From Vibrio zhanjiangensis (GTDB taxonomy: Bacteria > Pseudomonadota > Gammaproteobacteria > Enterobacterales > Vibrionaceae), in the NCBI RefSeq assembly GCF_030161235.1, contig NZ_BSPW01000079.1, positions 1-38,110 of the forward strand: a stretch of DNA of 38,110 nucleotides. The letters run 5' to 3'. Below the pieces are notes generated by a model. It was not told where the DNA came from and did not search any database. It saw only the letters and a program-made list of their open reading frames with translations. Positions 15,949 to 24,582 of this stretch are shown piece after piece. The stretch's first letter is position 1, and every line of letters begins with the position of its first letter. Position numbers and translations under genes: made by a program.

Positions 15949-16845
15949 TTACTTACTGGTATTTAATGTTTTCTCTATAACTGATATCACTTGGTGATAG
16001 CGTTTGCCAAGCGAAGTATTGAGTTTGCTAACCAGATAAACGGGCTCCAAAACGTGTTTTTCTATTTCGAGTACTTTGAGCTTATGCCTGCCGTAGAATA
16101 GGTCTACGCACCAGCTCGGTACGACAGTAAAGCCAATTCCTCTTGTGATAGGCTCTAAAATCTGGTGTATTTGATTGATATAGCTTTGGGTTTTTATGTC
16201 TTCGAGATTGAGTTGATTGAGCTGGGTATGCTCGCACTGTGCAATATAGGTTTGGAAATAATGCGCGAGATCAGGGTGTCGAATAACACCCAAACCCTTG
16301 AGCAGAGAGTCTAGAGATGAATCTATCTTTGCACATGCGGGCACGACTAAAGCGAGATGCTCTGCGCCGATCTTTTGGCTAGAAAAATACTTAGGCTCAG
16401 GCTTTTTTGTCACTAAGCCAATGTCGATAGTGCCTTGCTTTACTTGCTCAAAAATGCGCTCGTTTGGCGTGGCTTCTAGTTCAATCGATAAATCGGGATA
16501 GCGCGCTTGCAAGTCCAGTAAAGGAGAATAGAGCAGCCAAGCCAAAGTGCCTGAGCAACCTATACTGCACCGTCCTTTAAAAGCTTCATCATGACCCAAA
16601 TTTTGTAAAAGTTTCGCTTCATTGGCGAAGTAATCCAGTGCGTAATGGTAAACTTTTTGTCCGTACAGAGTTAGCTCAAACTGCTTGTTAAAGCGCTTTA
16701 TTAGCGGATATCCGCAGGCGTTTTCTAGTTTGTTGATATGCTGAGTGACACCGGGCTGAGTCATATGAAGCGTTTCAGCCGTTCTGGTAAAGTGACCTAC
16801 TTCAATCAGGGTTTTAAAGGTGTTTAGCCAAACGGGATTAAGCAT
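15949..16845 (-). CDS. LysR-family transcriptional regulator
   Basis: The 298-residue protein has an N-terminal winged helix-turn-helix (about 4-62; FKTLIEVGHFTRTAETLHMTQPGVTQHINKLE written here in full family form only as HFTRTAETLHMTQPGVTQ) and a periplasmic-binding-like effector domain (about 90-295). LysR proteins bind as tetramers and usually regulate an adjacent gene and themselves. The neighbour on the 3' side is a VOC gene; the divergent neighbour is an Lrp-type regulator. The inducer is unknown. Confidence 0.9.
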   Translation of the reverse strand: MLNPVWLNTFKTLIEVGHFTRTAETLHMTQPGVTQHINKLENACGYPLIKRFNKQFELTLYGQKVYHYALDYFANEAKLLQNLGHDEAFKGRCSIGCSGTLAWLLYSPLLDLQARYPDLSIELEATPNERIFEQVKQGTIDIGLVTKKPEPKYFSSQKIGAEHLALVVPACAKIDSSLDSLLKGLGVIRHPDLAHYFQTYIAQCEHTQLNQLNLEDIKTQSYINQIHQILEPITRGIGFTVVPSWCVDLFYGRHKLKVLEIEKHVLEPVYLVSKLNTSLGKRYHQVISVIEKTLNTSK

Positions 16846-16877
16846 AGATAGAAACCAAAAATTATCAAAAATTCTAC

Positions 16878-16897
16878 TTCTAATAATTAGTTATTAT
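16878..16897 (-). promoter_or_regulatory. Candidate LysR autoregulatory site
   Basis: On the minus strand it reads ATAATAACTAATTATTAGAA and lies 32 bases before the lysR start codon. It contains the inverted arms TAATAA and TTATTA. It agrees with 15305-15324 at 17 of 20 bases, so the two may be one operator family for the same regulator. Confidence 0.4.
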
Positions 16898-16958
16898 GGC
16901 ATGTCGAGTACGCTAAGCATATAGATTTAAGTAGGAGTGGAGGGGCTTAAGAGATAAT

Positions 16959-16980
16959 TTAGTGTTACGCGTAACACTAA
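16959..16980. promoter_or_regulatory. Perfect 22-bp palindrome upstream of the Lrp-type gene
   Basis: TTAGTGTTACG is followed directly by its exact reverse complement CGTAACACTAA. It ends 75 bases before the ATG of the Lrp-type gene. A central CG palindrome of this length is typical of a dimeric repressor operator and resembles LacI-family GntR sites (TGTTACC-GGTAACA). No LacI-type gene is in the window. The half-site TTAGTGTT recurs at 18473-18492. Confidence 0.6.
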
Positions 16981-17055
16981 TCACCAATTTTCATAGGCTG
17001 ACTATAGTTGGATGGATTATTATCCTTGCCACAATCTTTTACCTAAAGGCAGTAA

Positions 17056-17532
17056 ATGAGCTTAGATAGAATCGATCGAGAGATCTTGCGTATCTTAAAC
17101 CTCAAGGGACGTCTTCCTGTTGTGGAGCTGGCTAAGTCAGTCAATTTGACGACTTCCCCTTGCTCAGACCGGGTAAAACGCCTTGAGAAAGAGGGCTATA
17201 TAAAAGGCTATCACGCAGAGCTGAATCCAGAGAAACTTGGATTAGATGTTCAGGTGTTTATTCATATTCGCCTAGATCAGACGAGCTTTTCGATTTTTGA
17301 TAAGTTTGCTAAAGCGGTTGAAGATATACCAGAAATAGAAGAATGTTACTCTCTGTCTGGTGATTTCGACACCATGATTAAAGTTCGTGTCAAAGATATG
17401 AAAGCGTATCAGAATTTTATGTCGAGTAAGCTTGGCTCTCTACCAGGCGTGATTCAAACCCGCAGTGAAGTAGTGATTGAAGAGCATAAAACCAGCTTTG
17501 GCATCAACGCCGACTTGATCATGACGTTGTAA
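17056..17532 (+). CDS. Lrp/AsnC-family transcriptional regulator
   Basis: The 158-residue protein has an N-terminal helix-turn-helix (DREILRILNLKGRLPVVELA, then SPCSDRVKRLEKEGYI) and a C-terminal RAM ligand/oligomer domain (VFIHIRLDQT, PEIEECYSLSGDFDTMIKVR). Such proteins sense amino acids and usually control a neighbour and themselves. Its target is not obvious; the divergent gene is a LysR regulator. Only a weak AAGG lies before the ATG. A perfect palindrome upstream is a likely operator, though Lrp sites are usually more degenerate. Confidence 0.9.
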   Translation: MSLDRIDREILRILNLKGRLPVVELAKSVNLTTSPCSDRVKRLEKEGYIKGYHAELNPEKLGLDVQVFIHIRLDQTSFSIFDKFAKAVEDIPEIEECYSLSGDFDTMIKVRVKDMKAYQNFMSSKLGSLPGVIQTRSEVVIEEHKTSFGINADLIMTL

Positions 17533-17536
17533 AATA

Positions 17537-17557
17537 GGGAAGTCTTGCTTCCCTTTT
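17537..17557. terminator. Terminator between the Lrp-type gene and the DUF445 gene
   Basis: GGGAAG and CTTCCC pair around TCTTG and are followed by TTTT. AAAA upstream lets it also work on the minus strand, where the DUF445 gene ends at 17570. Confidence 0.75.
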
Positions 17558-17569
17558 GAATGCATCATA

Positions 17570-18274
17570 TTAGGCAATAAACGAAGACGCGATGCCAATC
17601 AGGCCGCCAAACACACCGCCCCACACCACAAGCCATCCAAGATGTTGCTTAATCATTTTCTGCACGATTTCTTTGACCAATTTTGGTGTGAGTTCATTAA
17701 GTCTTTGATCAATGATATTTTCAATGTTAGCTTGAATTTCTTCCATCATTGCAGGCGATTCTAACTGATCTTTGAGCGCTTCTTTTACGGCGTCACTTTG
17801 GCTGATCTCAACCACAGCTTGCTGCATTTTTTCGACAAATGGTGCTTTTAGTGGCTGAAGTGCTTCAGTGCCGCCAAACATAGCCAAGGCACCGCCAAAC
17901 GAAGAGTTGGCAATCACGCTAACTAAAGAATCAAAGGTTGGGTTAAAGTCGACTTTTTCCAGAATCGGCTCAAGCTTTAGGCTTTTACCTCCTGACATTT
18001 CTTTATTCAGAAAACGGTCGATGTTTTGCTCGGTAAAAAACTGCTCCATCATGAGATGTTTGATTGCGGCTTTAAATTCCTCGAATCTTGCTGGAATAAC
18101 GCCTGAGCCATAAAGGCCTGGGACTTTTTCAAACAACATGTGGATGGCTAGCCAGTTGGTAATAGCGCCGGAGAAAGCGAATAGCCCTGCATAGTAAGCA
18201 ATCGAATTGTCTGTTTGGTAGCCGCCCGCTAACAAAGCCAGTGCGATTAGATTAGTCAGTAAGCTTTTGTTCAT
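17570..18274 (-). CDS. DUF445 family membrane protein
   Basis: The 234-residue protein has hydrophobic segments at both ends (about 5-45 and 212-233) and a helical middle containing repeated charged helices. It matches the DUF445 family by FSGAITNWLAIHMLFEKVPG near the N terminus and the LGWLVVWGGVFGGLIG end. Family function is unknown. It is divergent from an MBL-fold gene. Confidence 0.8.
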   Translation of the reverse strand: MNKSLLTNLIALALLAGGYQTDNSIAYYAGLFAFSGAITNWLAIHMLFEKVPGLYGSGVIPARFEEFKAAIKHLMMEQFFTEQNIDRFLNKEMSGGKSLKLEPILEKVDFNPTFDSLVSVIANSSFGGALAMFGGTEALQPLKAPFVEKMQQAVVEISQSDAVKEALKDQLESPAMMEEIQANIENIIDQRLNELTPKLVKEIVQKMIKQHLGWLVVWGGVFGGLIGIASSFIA

Positions 18275-18472
18275 CTTCTATAAAACAATGATTGAATGTC
18301 GATGTTGCGAGTATATACCAAGTCGCTGCTCAGATTGAATATGGGTATGGTGTAAAGTTTTACATCTTTTATCAAAGGATGCACGTCTTCTCAACGGCTA
18401 TGGTTTTTGTTTCAAATATCAGAATAGCTCTACGTTGTAAAAGTCCCTGTTAAGGTCTTCAAGATAAGTGTG

Positions 18473-18492
18473 TTAGTGTTTACCAACACAAA
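18473..18492. promoter_or_regulatory. TTAGTGTT inverted half-sites before the MBL-fold gene
   Basis: TTAGTGTT (18473-18480), a 4-base spacer and AACACAAA (18485-18492) form an inverted repeat with one mismatch. The same half-site makes the palindrome at 16959-16980, there with a 6-base centre. It lies in the divergent promoter region of the DUF445 and MBL genes. Confidence 0.35.
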
Positions 18493-18548
18493 AGTGAATA
18501 GATGATTATTCGGCACCAGAACAGTAATTGGAGTAATAAACAGCAAAT

Positions 18549-19394
18549 ATGAAAATCACCACCCTTGTCGATAATTCGCGTTTGGACAGCAGGAAAGATC
18601 TGGCTGTTGAACGAGGTTTATCGCTTCATATCGAAACGGCCAATACTCAACTCTTATTTGATGCGGGCAATGGCCGAACATTTTGTGACAATGCTCTTTT
18701 ACTGGATATTCATATCGCCGAGGTAGACTTGGCGGTGTTATCTCATCGACATCATGACCACTGCAACGGTATTGCTCACTTTGTGAATGTCAATCACAAA
18801 GCCAAAGTCTATATGAGAGAGTGCGAGGATAAAGACTACTACTTTCAGGCATATGGCTTTAAGACTAATGTCGGCCTGAATAAAACGATATTGGAGCGCA
18901 ATGCCCATAGGATGGAGTTGATTAAAAATACCACTGAGATTGCTCCCAATGTTCATCTTATTACGCACATTGAGAGAAAATATCCCCAACCTGCCGGAAA
19001 TCAGTATCTTTATACGCATTCAAAGCAAGGTATTGAGCGCGATACCTTTGATCACGAACTGATCCTTGTGATTGAGGAAGTGAATGGATTGGTTGTGTTC
19101 ACAGGGTGCGCCCATAGTGGTGTGCTGAATATGATTGAAACAGTCGTGAATTTATTTCCGAAGCAGAAAATTAAAGCGGTTGTAGGTGGCTTTCACCTCG
19201 TAGGCTTACCAGTATTCAATAGTATTGGGGGCACTAAACATGATATTGAGGCAGTAGCAAGAGCTCTAGCTGAATACCCTATCGATCGGTTTTATACAGG
19301 CCACTGCACTGGTATGAAAGCGTATACCATTTTGAAAGGTGTTTTAGGTGATCGTTTAGAGCATATTCCAACCGGTCGCTGTGTGAATATTTAG
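18549..19394 (+). CDS. MBL-fold metallohydrolase, dihydropterin-phosphate-synthase-like subfamily
   Basis: The 281-residue cytoplasmic protein has no signal peptide. MBL ligands are SHRHHDHCNG, His in TGCAHSGVLNMI, and His in FYTGHCTG; VVGGFHLVG is a further family block. The order and spacing fit the subfamily that includes MJ0301-type dihydropterin (beta-ribofuranosyl)aminobenzene 5'-phosphate synthase-like proteins. In bacteria the real substrate is usually unknown, so only the fold and metal site are safe. Confidence 0.8.
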   Translation: MKITTLVDNSRLDSRKDLAVERGLSLHIETANTQLLFDAGNGRTFCDNALLLDIHIAEVDLAVLSHRHHDHCNGIAHFVNVNHKAKVYMRECEDKDYYFQAYGFKTNVGLNKTILERNAHRMELIKNTTEIAPNVHLITHIERKYPQPAGNQYLYTHSKQGIERDTFDHELILVIEEVNGLVVFTGCAHSGVLNMIETVVNLFPKQKIKAVVGGFHLVGLPVFNSIGGTKHDIEAVARALAEYPIDRFYTGHCTGMKAYTILKGVLGDRLEHIPTGRCVNI

Positions 19395-19494
19395 CGAGTA
19401 GTTCATTATTTAAATGGGCTACACCCAGAAGCCCCCTCAGCTCTGCGTGACTGAGTAATAGTGTCTTTAAGATTCAAAGGCATTAGCTCAATGG

Positions 19495-19680
19495 TATAGT
19501 TAGAAGCTCGGCACGAGCATTTAAGCGTTTTGGTTATAAAACGATAACAAGTATTTATATTAAAGGCTCGGCCTATTTGGTCTTTAATATCGACTAGAGT
19601 GAGAGGTCGAAAAATCCAAATCTCTATTTGACCGAAAATAATTTTGCACAGGGTTTTCGGCCAAATAGATTTTTTATTTT
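19495..19680 (+). ncRNA. Candidate small RNA with own promoter, three hairpins and terminator
   Basis: A -10-like TATAGT (19495-19500) with TTCAAA 16 bases upstream would start an RNA near 19507. In order come: GCTCG-GCA-CGAGC (19506-19518); CGTTTT-GGTTAT-AAAACG (19526-19543); ATATTAAAG (19557-19565) paired with CTTTAATAT (19582-19590); and a 15-bp stem with one mismatch, CTATTTGACCGAAAA (19624-19638) with TTTTCGGCCAAATAG (19654-19668), followed by ATTTTTTATTTT. The third hairpin's loop contains CTATTTGG (19573-19580), the exact complement of CCAAATAG in the terminator's right arm, so a kissing or antiterminator pairing is possible. The 284-base gap has no protein frame. No known RNA family is recognised. 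Confidence 0.5.
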
Positions 19681-20437
19681 AATCATTAAAGATCATGTCC
19701 AGCTCTTTGAGAAAATGTTGAGCATCATCAGTGCTTTGTATCTCAGTTTTCTCGAAAAGTTGCAGTGCATTGTCTAGATTGCTTTTTAGTTTTGTTTTAT
19801 CGAGGATTTTGTCGGCTCCCCAAGATTCTGGCAGGCCTGCCTGAGCTTTATACGCCATTATTCGCGAGTTGAATGTATTTGTTTCAGAATTAATAACACC
19901 ACTAATTCCTTGTTTTGCTGAAGCTAAAAGTAGGTCCATTCTATTGGTCGTACTTTTGGAAAGCTTACATTGCATTGCCTCTACTACCCATGCTTTTAGC
20001 TCTGTTCTATATAACGCCTTAATGCTAGACAGTTCAGCCCCTTTACCTAGGTTGTTTGTGAGTCCGGAATCAAACTGGTGTAACTCTATGTGATCTCGAG
20101 CATGTGACATCTCATGGGCGAGAGTAGATATTTGTTGTGCTACATAGGCACCATTGTTTTTTTCTGAATGTGGTAATGCGGAAATACCAATAGAACTTAC
20201 TTCGGGGTTATACGCCCCTGACTTTTCGGAATTTGAGAATAGTATAACGCTTGATGCTACCATGTCAGAAGACAGCGTCTGCAGCAAACTAGTGTCGATG
20301 CCAAGCTCAGGTGTTTTAGTGAGGTACTCTAATGTATTAGGTACACTAAGTTTGTTAGGAAATTCGTATGTGTTTGAATTTGATGAGCTTGAGAGAGAGT
20401 TAGAGTGCTGAGGATGGTATTGTATTGCTTCCACCAT
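19679..20437 (-). CDS. HExxH zinc-metalloprotease-like protein, candidate secreted effector
   Basis: The 252-residue protein has a Ser/Asn-rich N terminus without a Sec signal (SNSLSSSSNSNTYEF). HEMSH lies at residues 108-112 within ISTLAHEMSHARDHIEL, followed about 34 residues later by TELKAWVVEAM, whose glutamates could be the third zinc ligand. The pattern resembles M91/NleD-type type III effectors and related small cytotoxic metalloproteases, with the HE(x)2HA motif and no prodomain. No secretion system or chaperone is visible in the window, so the export route is unknown. AGGAG lies 6 bases before the ATG. The 3' end overlaps the U-tract of the candidate small RNA on the other strand. 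A palindrome 68-83 bases upstream of the start may be its operator. Confidence 0.55.
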   Translation of the reverse strand: MVEAIQYHPQHSNSLSSSSNSNTYEFPNKLSVPNTLEYLTKTPELGIDTSLLQTLSSDMVASSVILFSNSEKSGAYNPEVSSIGISALPHSEKNNGAYVAQQISTLAHEMSHARDHIELHQFDSGLTNNLGKGAELSSIKALYRTELKAWVVEAMQCKLSKSTTNRMDLLLASAKQGISGVINSETNTFNSRIMAYKAQAGLPESWGADKILDKTKLKSNLDNALQLFEKTEIQSTDDAQHFLKELDMIFND

Positions 20438-20504
20438 ATTTGGCTCCTGAGTAATATATTGTCATTGTCTCAACCAATCTCTCACTGAATCTCAACGAGT
20501 CATA

Positions 20505-20520
20505 TCAGGTGAACACCTGA
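20505..20520. promoter_or_regulatory. Palindrome upstream of the HExxH gene
   Basis: TCAGGTG-AA-CACCTGA is a perfect 7-bp inverted repeat 67 bases upstream of the HExxH protein start. It could be an operator or, as RNA, a small hairpin after the glycerate kinase gene (stop at 20603). No T run follows on the minus strand, favouring an operator. Confidence 0.4.
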
Positions 20521-20602
20521 ATATAGAATAAGCAATATCGAAATAGCCAAGTCAATATATTCAGATGTTTTCACTGGCTTTTTTACACTGTAAACTCAAG
20601 CA

Positions 20603-21733
20603 TTACTTAATAGTGAGCACTTTGGCGATATTTCGCGCTGTTATTTCAATGTTTGATTTTGCATCTTTTAAAGCCGTTGAAAGGTCAGTGGCACCAAGCA
20701 CGACACTATAGACCGCATCGATCCCATGCTCATAAACCACATGGCAATCTTTGGACACGCTACCGGCAATACCAATGACGGGTAGGTGATATTTTTTCGC
20801 AACACGGGCCACGCCAATGGGTGTTTTGCCATGAATGGTTTGACTGTCTATACGGCCTTCTCCTGTAATCACGAGATCGGCATCTCTAATCTCTTGTTCG
20901 AGATTGACAAAATCCATCACTATATTGATACCCGCGCGCAACTTAGCATTCAATAGACCAATTAGCGCTGCACCCAAGCCACCTGCTGCGCCAGCTCCGG
21001 CTTGGTTGATAACGTTTTTTCCGGTGGTTTGACGGATAACTTCCGCGTAGTGAGCAAGGTTGGTATCAAGTTGCTCTACCATTTCTGGTGTGGCGCCTTT
21101 TTGTGGGCCAAAGACATGGGATGCGCCTTTGGGACCGCACAACGGATTGTCGACGTCACAGGCCACTTCAAGTTTGACATCAGCCAAACGCTTGTCCATG
21201 CCAGATAAATCGATACGTGCTAGCTGAGATAGAGCACCGCCTCCAGATCCTAACTCTGCGCCTGATTTATCGTAGAAATGAGCGCCGAGTGCCTGTGCCA
21301 TTCCTATGCCACCATCATTGGTGGCACTGCCACCAATGCCGAGAATGATGTGTTTGACACCTGAATTTAATGCTTGCTTAATCAGCTCACCAGTACCAAA
21401 TGTAGTGGTCAGCAAAGGATTACGTTTGTTCGGCTCCACGAGATGAAGACCCGATGCCGCTGCCATTTCAATCACAGCGGTAAAACCATCACCTAATAAG
21501 CCATAGAAGCCTTCAACAGTTTCACCCAATGGCCCTGTAACCTTTGCAGTGACTATATGTCCGTTAGTTGCATCTACTAGTGATTGCACTGTACCTTCAC
21601 CACCATCTGCCATGGGTAGTTTAATATACTCTGCATTGGGCATTACCTCCTTAAAGCCATGTTCTATCGCCGTTGCGACCTCCATAGCCGTCAAGCTTTC
21701 TTTATAAGAGTCAGGAGCAATGACAATTTTCAT
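20603..21733 (-). CDS. Glycerate kinase (GarK/GlxK family)
   Basis: The 376-residue cytoplasmic enzyme phosphorylates glycerate (2-phosphoglycerate-forming in this family) with ATP. Typical motifs: MKIVIAPDSYKESLTAMEVA, LPMADGGEGTVQSLVDAT, LGIGGSATNDGGIGMAQALG, ACDVDNPLCGPKGAS, AGAAGGLGAAL, and ITGEGRIDSQT. The length is normal. It lies 48 bases downstream of a GntP permease gene and behind a CdaR regulator, all minus strand, making a glycerate uptake and use cluster. Confidence 0.93.
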   Translation of the reverse strand: MKIVIAPDSYKESLTAMEVATAIEHGFKEVMPNAEYIKLPMADGGEGTVQSLVDATNGHIVTAKVTGPLGETVEGFYGLLGDGFTAVIEMAAASGLHLVEPNKRNPLLTTTFGTGELIKQALNSGVKHIILGIGGSATNDGGIGMAQALGAHFYDKSGAELGSGGGALSQLARIDLSGMDKRLADVKLEVACDVDNPLCGPKGASHVFGPQKGATPEMVEQLDTNLAHYAEVIRQTTGKNVINQAGAGAAGGLGAALIGLLNAKLRAGINIVMDFVNLEQEIRDADLVITGEGRIDSQTIHGKTPIGVARVAKKYHLPVIGIAGSVSKDCHVVYEHGIDAVYSVVLGATDLSTALKDAKSNIEITARNIAKVLTIK

Positions 21734-21781
21734 CTTTTATCCTCAAACCATGGTTAACAAGTATTTAAGTAATATCGGGTT

Positions 21782-23047
21782 TTAAGCAAACCAGCCAAAC
21801 ACACCAAATATCATCGTCGAGACAAAAGCGATCATGAGACCGACGGCTGACTCGTAAGGAATGAGCTTTAGACGCTCTTTAATATCCATATGAAGGGCTC
21901 CACCGGTGGCATGGAAAAAGCTACCGTGTGGCATATGATCAAGCACAGTGGCTCCTGAGTGAATCATAGCGGCGCCAGCAAGAGCAGGAACGCCTAAGTG
22001 CAAGATGGTTTCGCTAAATACACTTGAGGCTACAGCGGTACCTGCGGTGGTGGAGGCGGTTGCTAATGACATCATTGCGCCTGAAATAGGGGCGAGCAGG
22101 AATGAAGGCAATCCTGATGCGGTAAGCAGATCAATTAAGCCATCTTTAAGCCCAGAGTGCGCGATGACGCCAGCTAGCGTACCAGTGCCGAGCAGCATGA
22201 CCGCAACGGGCGCCATGCGGCTTAGCCCTGAAACCGCAAAATGGTTGGTATCGGTAAAACGTCCCATCACAAGCGCACCGATAAGGCCGCCTAAAGGAAG
22301 CGCAATTAAAGGATCGACGTTAATATCGGCGATTGGTCGTAGTGATAAAAGTGCGATAGCCACCAGAGGTGCGACAATAGCGGCTTGAAAAGAAGGTATG
22401 CGAGAATGTTCCACATCGACCACCTCAGTGGCTTCGACTTTGGAGCCCTTATTGACTAATTTTTTGGCAATTAAGTACGCCAGAACAAGGCCGCAAAGCC
22501 CGGGAATAATACCGGCAACCATCACAGAGGTTAGTGGTACATTAAAAGCATCTGCTGCGGCAATGGCATTCGGGTTCGGAGACATGACGTTACCTGCTTT
22601 TCCGCCACCGACCATGGCGAGCAAAATAGCCGTTTTTGAAATATCAGTACGGCGAGCAATCGCAAGAGCAATAGGTGAAACCGTGATCACGGCGACATCG
22701 ACAAACACACCCACAGCGGTAAGGATCATAGTCGCAATCGCCAATGCGAGTAGCGCTCTTGTTTCACCGACCTTTTTGACAATGGTTTCTGCGATTGAGG
22801 TAGCAGCACCCGATTCGATAAGTACGCCAGCGAGCACGCCCGCTGCGAGTATGCGTAGTACTGCGGTGACAATGCCTTGTGCGCCGCCAATCATTAGGCC
22901 GACAGTGTCTGTCAGAGAAACGCCGCCGACAACGCCACCAATCAGGGCACCAATGATCATGCCGTAGGCTGGTGGTACTTTTTTGAGTATTAGAGTAATG
23001 GCGACAACCAAAGCAGTTAAAGCGCCAAGAGTAGTGACTTCTATCAT
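21782..23047 (-). CDS. GntP-family permease, probable glycerate transporter
   Basis: The 421-residue inner-membrane protein has about 12 hydrophobic segments. GntP-type features include VGGGKAGNVMSPNPNAIAAA, GVFVDVAVITVSPIALAIAR, and HSGATVLDHMPHGSFFHATG. GntP transporters carry gluconate and related sugar acids; the adjacent glycerate kinase points to glycerate as the substrate here. It is the first structural gene after the cdaR-type regulator, with 137 bases between them. Confidence 0.88.
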   Translation of the reverse strand: MIEVTTLGALTALVVAITLILKKVPPAYGMIIGALIGGVVGGVSLTDTVGLMIGGAQGIVTAVLRILAAGVLAGVLIESGAATSIAETIVKKVGETRALLALAIATMILTAVGVFVDVAVITVSPIALAIARRTDISKTAILLAMVGGGKAGNVMSPNPNAIAAADAFNVPLTSVMVAGIIPGLCGLVLAYLIAKKLVNKGSKVEATEVVDVEHSRIPSFQAAIVAPLVAIALLSLRPIADINVDPLIALPLGGLIGALVMGRFTDTNHFAVSGLSRMAPVAVMLLGTGTLAGVIAHSGLKDGLIDLLTASGLPSFLLAPISGAMMSLATASTTAGTAVASSVFSETILHLGVPALAGAAMIHSGATVLDHMPHGSFFHATGGALHMDIKERLKLIPYESAVGLMIAFVSTMIFGVFGWFA

Positions 23048-23184
23048 ATTATTTTTTCGTCCGATTATTGACTGAACTGACAGCAGACTAAAAGCAGAGC
23101 TTGGTAAAATCTTTATGCAAATTGACAGATTTTTGCTTTATGAAGATATATATTTTGTATAACTGCACAAATTATGAGAAGGGC

Positions 23185-24324
23185 TCACATACATTTCAAC
23201 GCCAAATACAGCTGAACTTTGTCATCTATCTTATTGATTTCTAAGCTTGTAAACTGCTCTATTTTTTCCAATCGGTAGCGTAGAGTGTTACGGTGGATAT
23301 GTAGCTCTGCACAAGTTTGAGCAAGGTCGCAATTTTGAGCAAAAAATACGCTTAAAGTTTTTATCAGTACGCCTTTGCTATCCTTCTCAAGCAAAGTTTT
23401 AATTGGTTGGTTGACTTGTTCTTTGCGCCATTGGTCATGCATCAGGCTATCTATTAATACGGATAACTTGTGATCTTGATAAAAGAGAATAGCCTGTTTG
23501 GTATGGCTACAAGCTAATGTGGCTTTGGCGGTTTCATAGGAGCGAGATAAGCCAGATAAGCCGGGAAAATAATCCCCAATGGCAATTTGAATCGAAAAGT
23601 CGGCTTCTTGGCCAATACGTTTGAGTAGGCGTTTGACTCTTTTAGCTTCTTCGGTTGTGCTCCATTTGTGATTAATTAGGGTGATGGGCTTGAGAACAAC
23701 CACTTCGTTTTGCGACACTGACACAATACCGACAATGTTATCTCGCTCTGGATATTCCAAAAGGTGAACTAGCTTTTGCAATTGCTCTAATGTGAGCGGT
23801 TGCCCTTTTTTTGGTATCACTTTTATTGCGGCCGCGACCCTTGGCTGAGCTAAATCGAGATCTAACCGCTCAGCAATGGATAACAGCTGAGTTTCGTTTA
23901 ACTTTGAACCTTGAATAAGTTGCAGAAGCAGTTCTTCTCGATGGCGTTTGTTCCATTGAATTTGAGCCATCAAGTCGGCCTGCTCAACGATAAGCTCTGC
24001 GGTCATCTTGACCATTTCTCCAAAACGGCGAACTTGGTCAGGTTTACCAGAAATGCCCACAACACCAATAACTTTATCTTGGTGTAGAATGGGTAGGTTG
24101 ATGCCTTCCTTAACCCCAACCAAAGTCCCTGCTAATTCAGCGCTGATTTCAACGATGCGGTTATCATGAATCGCTAATAAGGCGCCATCGTGAGTTTTAT
24201 GTAACCGATTTGGGTCACTAGAGCCAATAATTCGCCCATTATCATCCATCACATTGATTGGGTAGCGGATGATTTTAGTTGCTCGTTCAACAATTTGTCT
24301 TGCGATTAACGTATTTAACTGCAT
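23185..24324 (-). CDS. cdaR: CdaR-family sugar diacid/glycerate regulator
   Basis: The 379-residue protein has an N-terminal sugar-diacid-recognition domain (about 1-135; LIARQIVERATKIIRYPINV, VVGISGKPDQVRRFGEMVKM). A middle region (about 140-290) follows, then a C-terminal PucR-type helix-turn-helix (about 320-376; LAQTCAELHIHRNTLRYRLE). In E. coli CdaR activates glucarate, galactarate and glycerate genes in response to these acids, including garK-type kinases. Its position before a permease and glycerate kinase supports the same role. Confidence 0.9.
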   Translation of the reverse strand: MQLNTLIARQIVERATKIIRYPINVMDDNGRIIGSSDPNRLHKTHDGALLAIHDNRIVEISAELAGTLVGVKEGINLPILHQDKVIGVVGISGKPDQVRRFGEMVKMTAELIVEQADLMAQIQWNKRHREELLLQLIQGSKLNETQLLSIAERLDLDLAQPRVAAAIKVIPKKGQPLTLEQLQKLVHLLEYPERDNIVGIVSVSQNEVVVLKPITLINHKWSTTEEAKRVKRLLKRIGQEADFSIQIAIGDYFPGLSGLSRSYETAKATLACSHTKQAILFYQDHKLSVLIDSLMHDQWRKEQVNQPIKTLLEKDSKGVLIKTLSVFFAQNCDLAQTCAELHIHRNTLRYRLEKIEQFTSLEINKIDDKVQLYLALKCM

Positions 24325-24582
24325 ATTCAGGGCACTTTATAGAGAACTCATCACTAAGGCTAACATAGCATAATTGCGATTAAGGTTAATGGTCTTGCCT
24401 GAAAGTTAACCGTCTTAGGGTATAAAATACAAACAATATACAAGTGGGCAATTGATTGAATAGATGTAACTTGGCATTATGACCGACAGCGATTAATACT
24501 GTGGTGAAATTTTAGTCGTCACCGCCAACATAGAGTGCTTTAATTGCTCATCGAGCTAGCTATATTACAGGAATGAACAAAT

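Noticed and set aside
19480..19560. tRNA-like string (TTAGCTCAATGGTATAGTTAG followed by a T-arm-like GTTTTGGTTATAAAAC)
   Set aside because: No 7-bp acceptor stem, no normal D and anticodon stems, and no GGTTCRA T-loop. Promoter plus hairpins explain it better.
22005..22967. Long plus-strand frames opposite the GntP gene
   Set aside because: Antisense shadows of a well-supported permease gene with low-complexity Ala/Thr/Pro composition.
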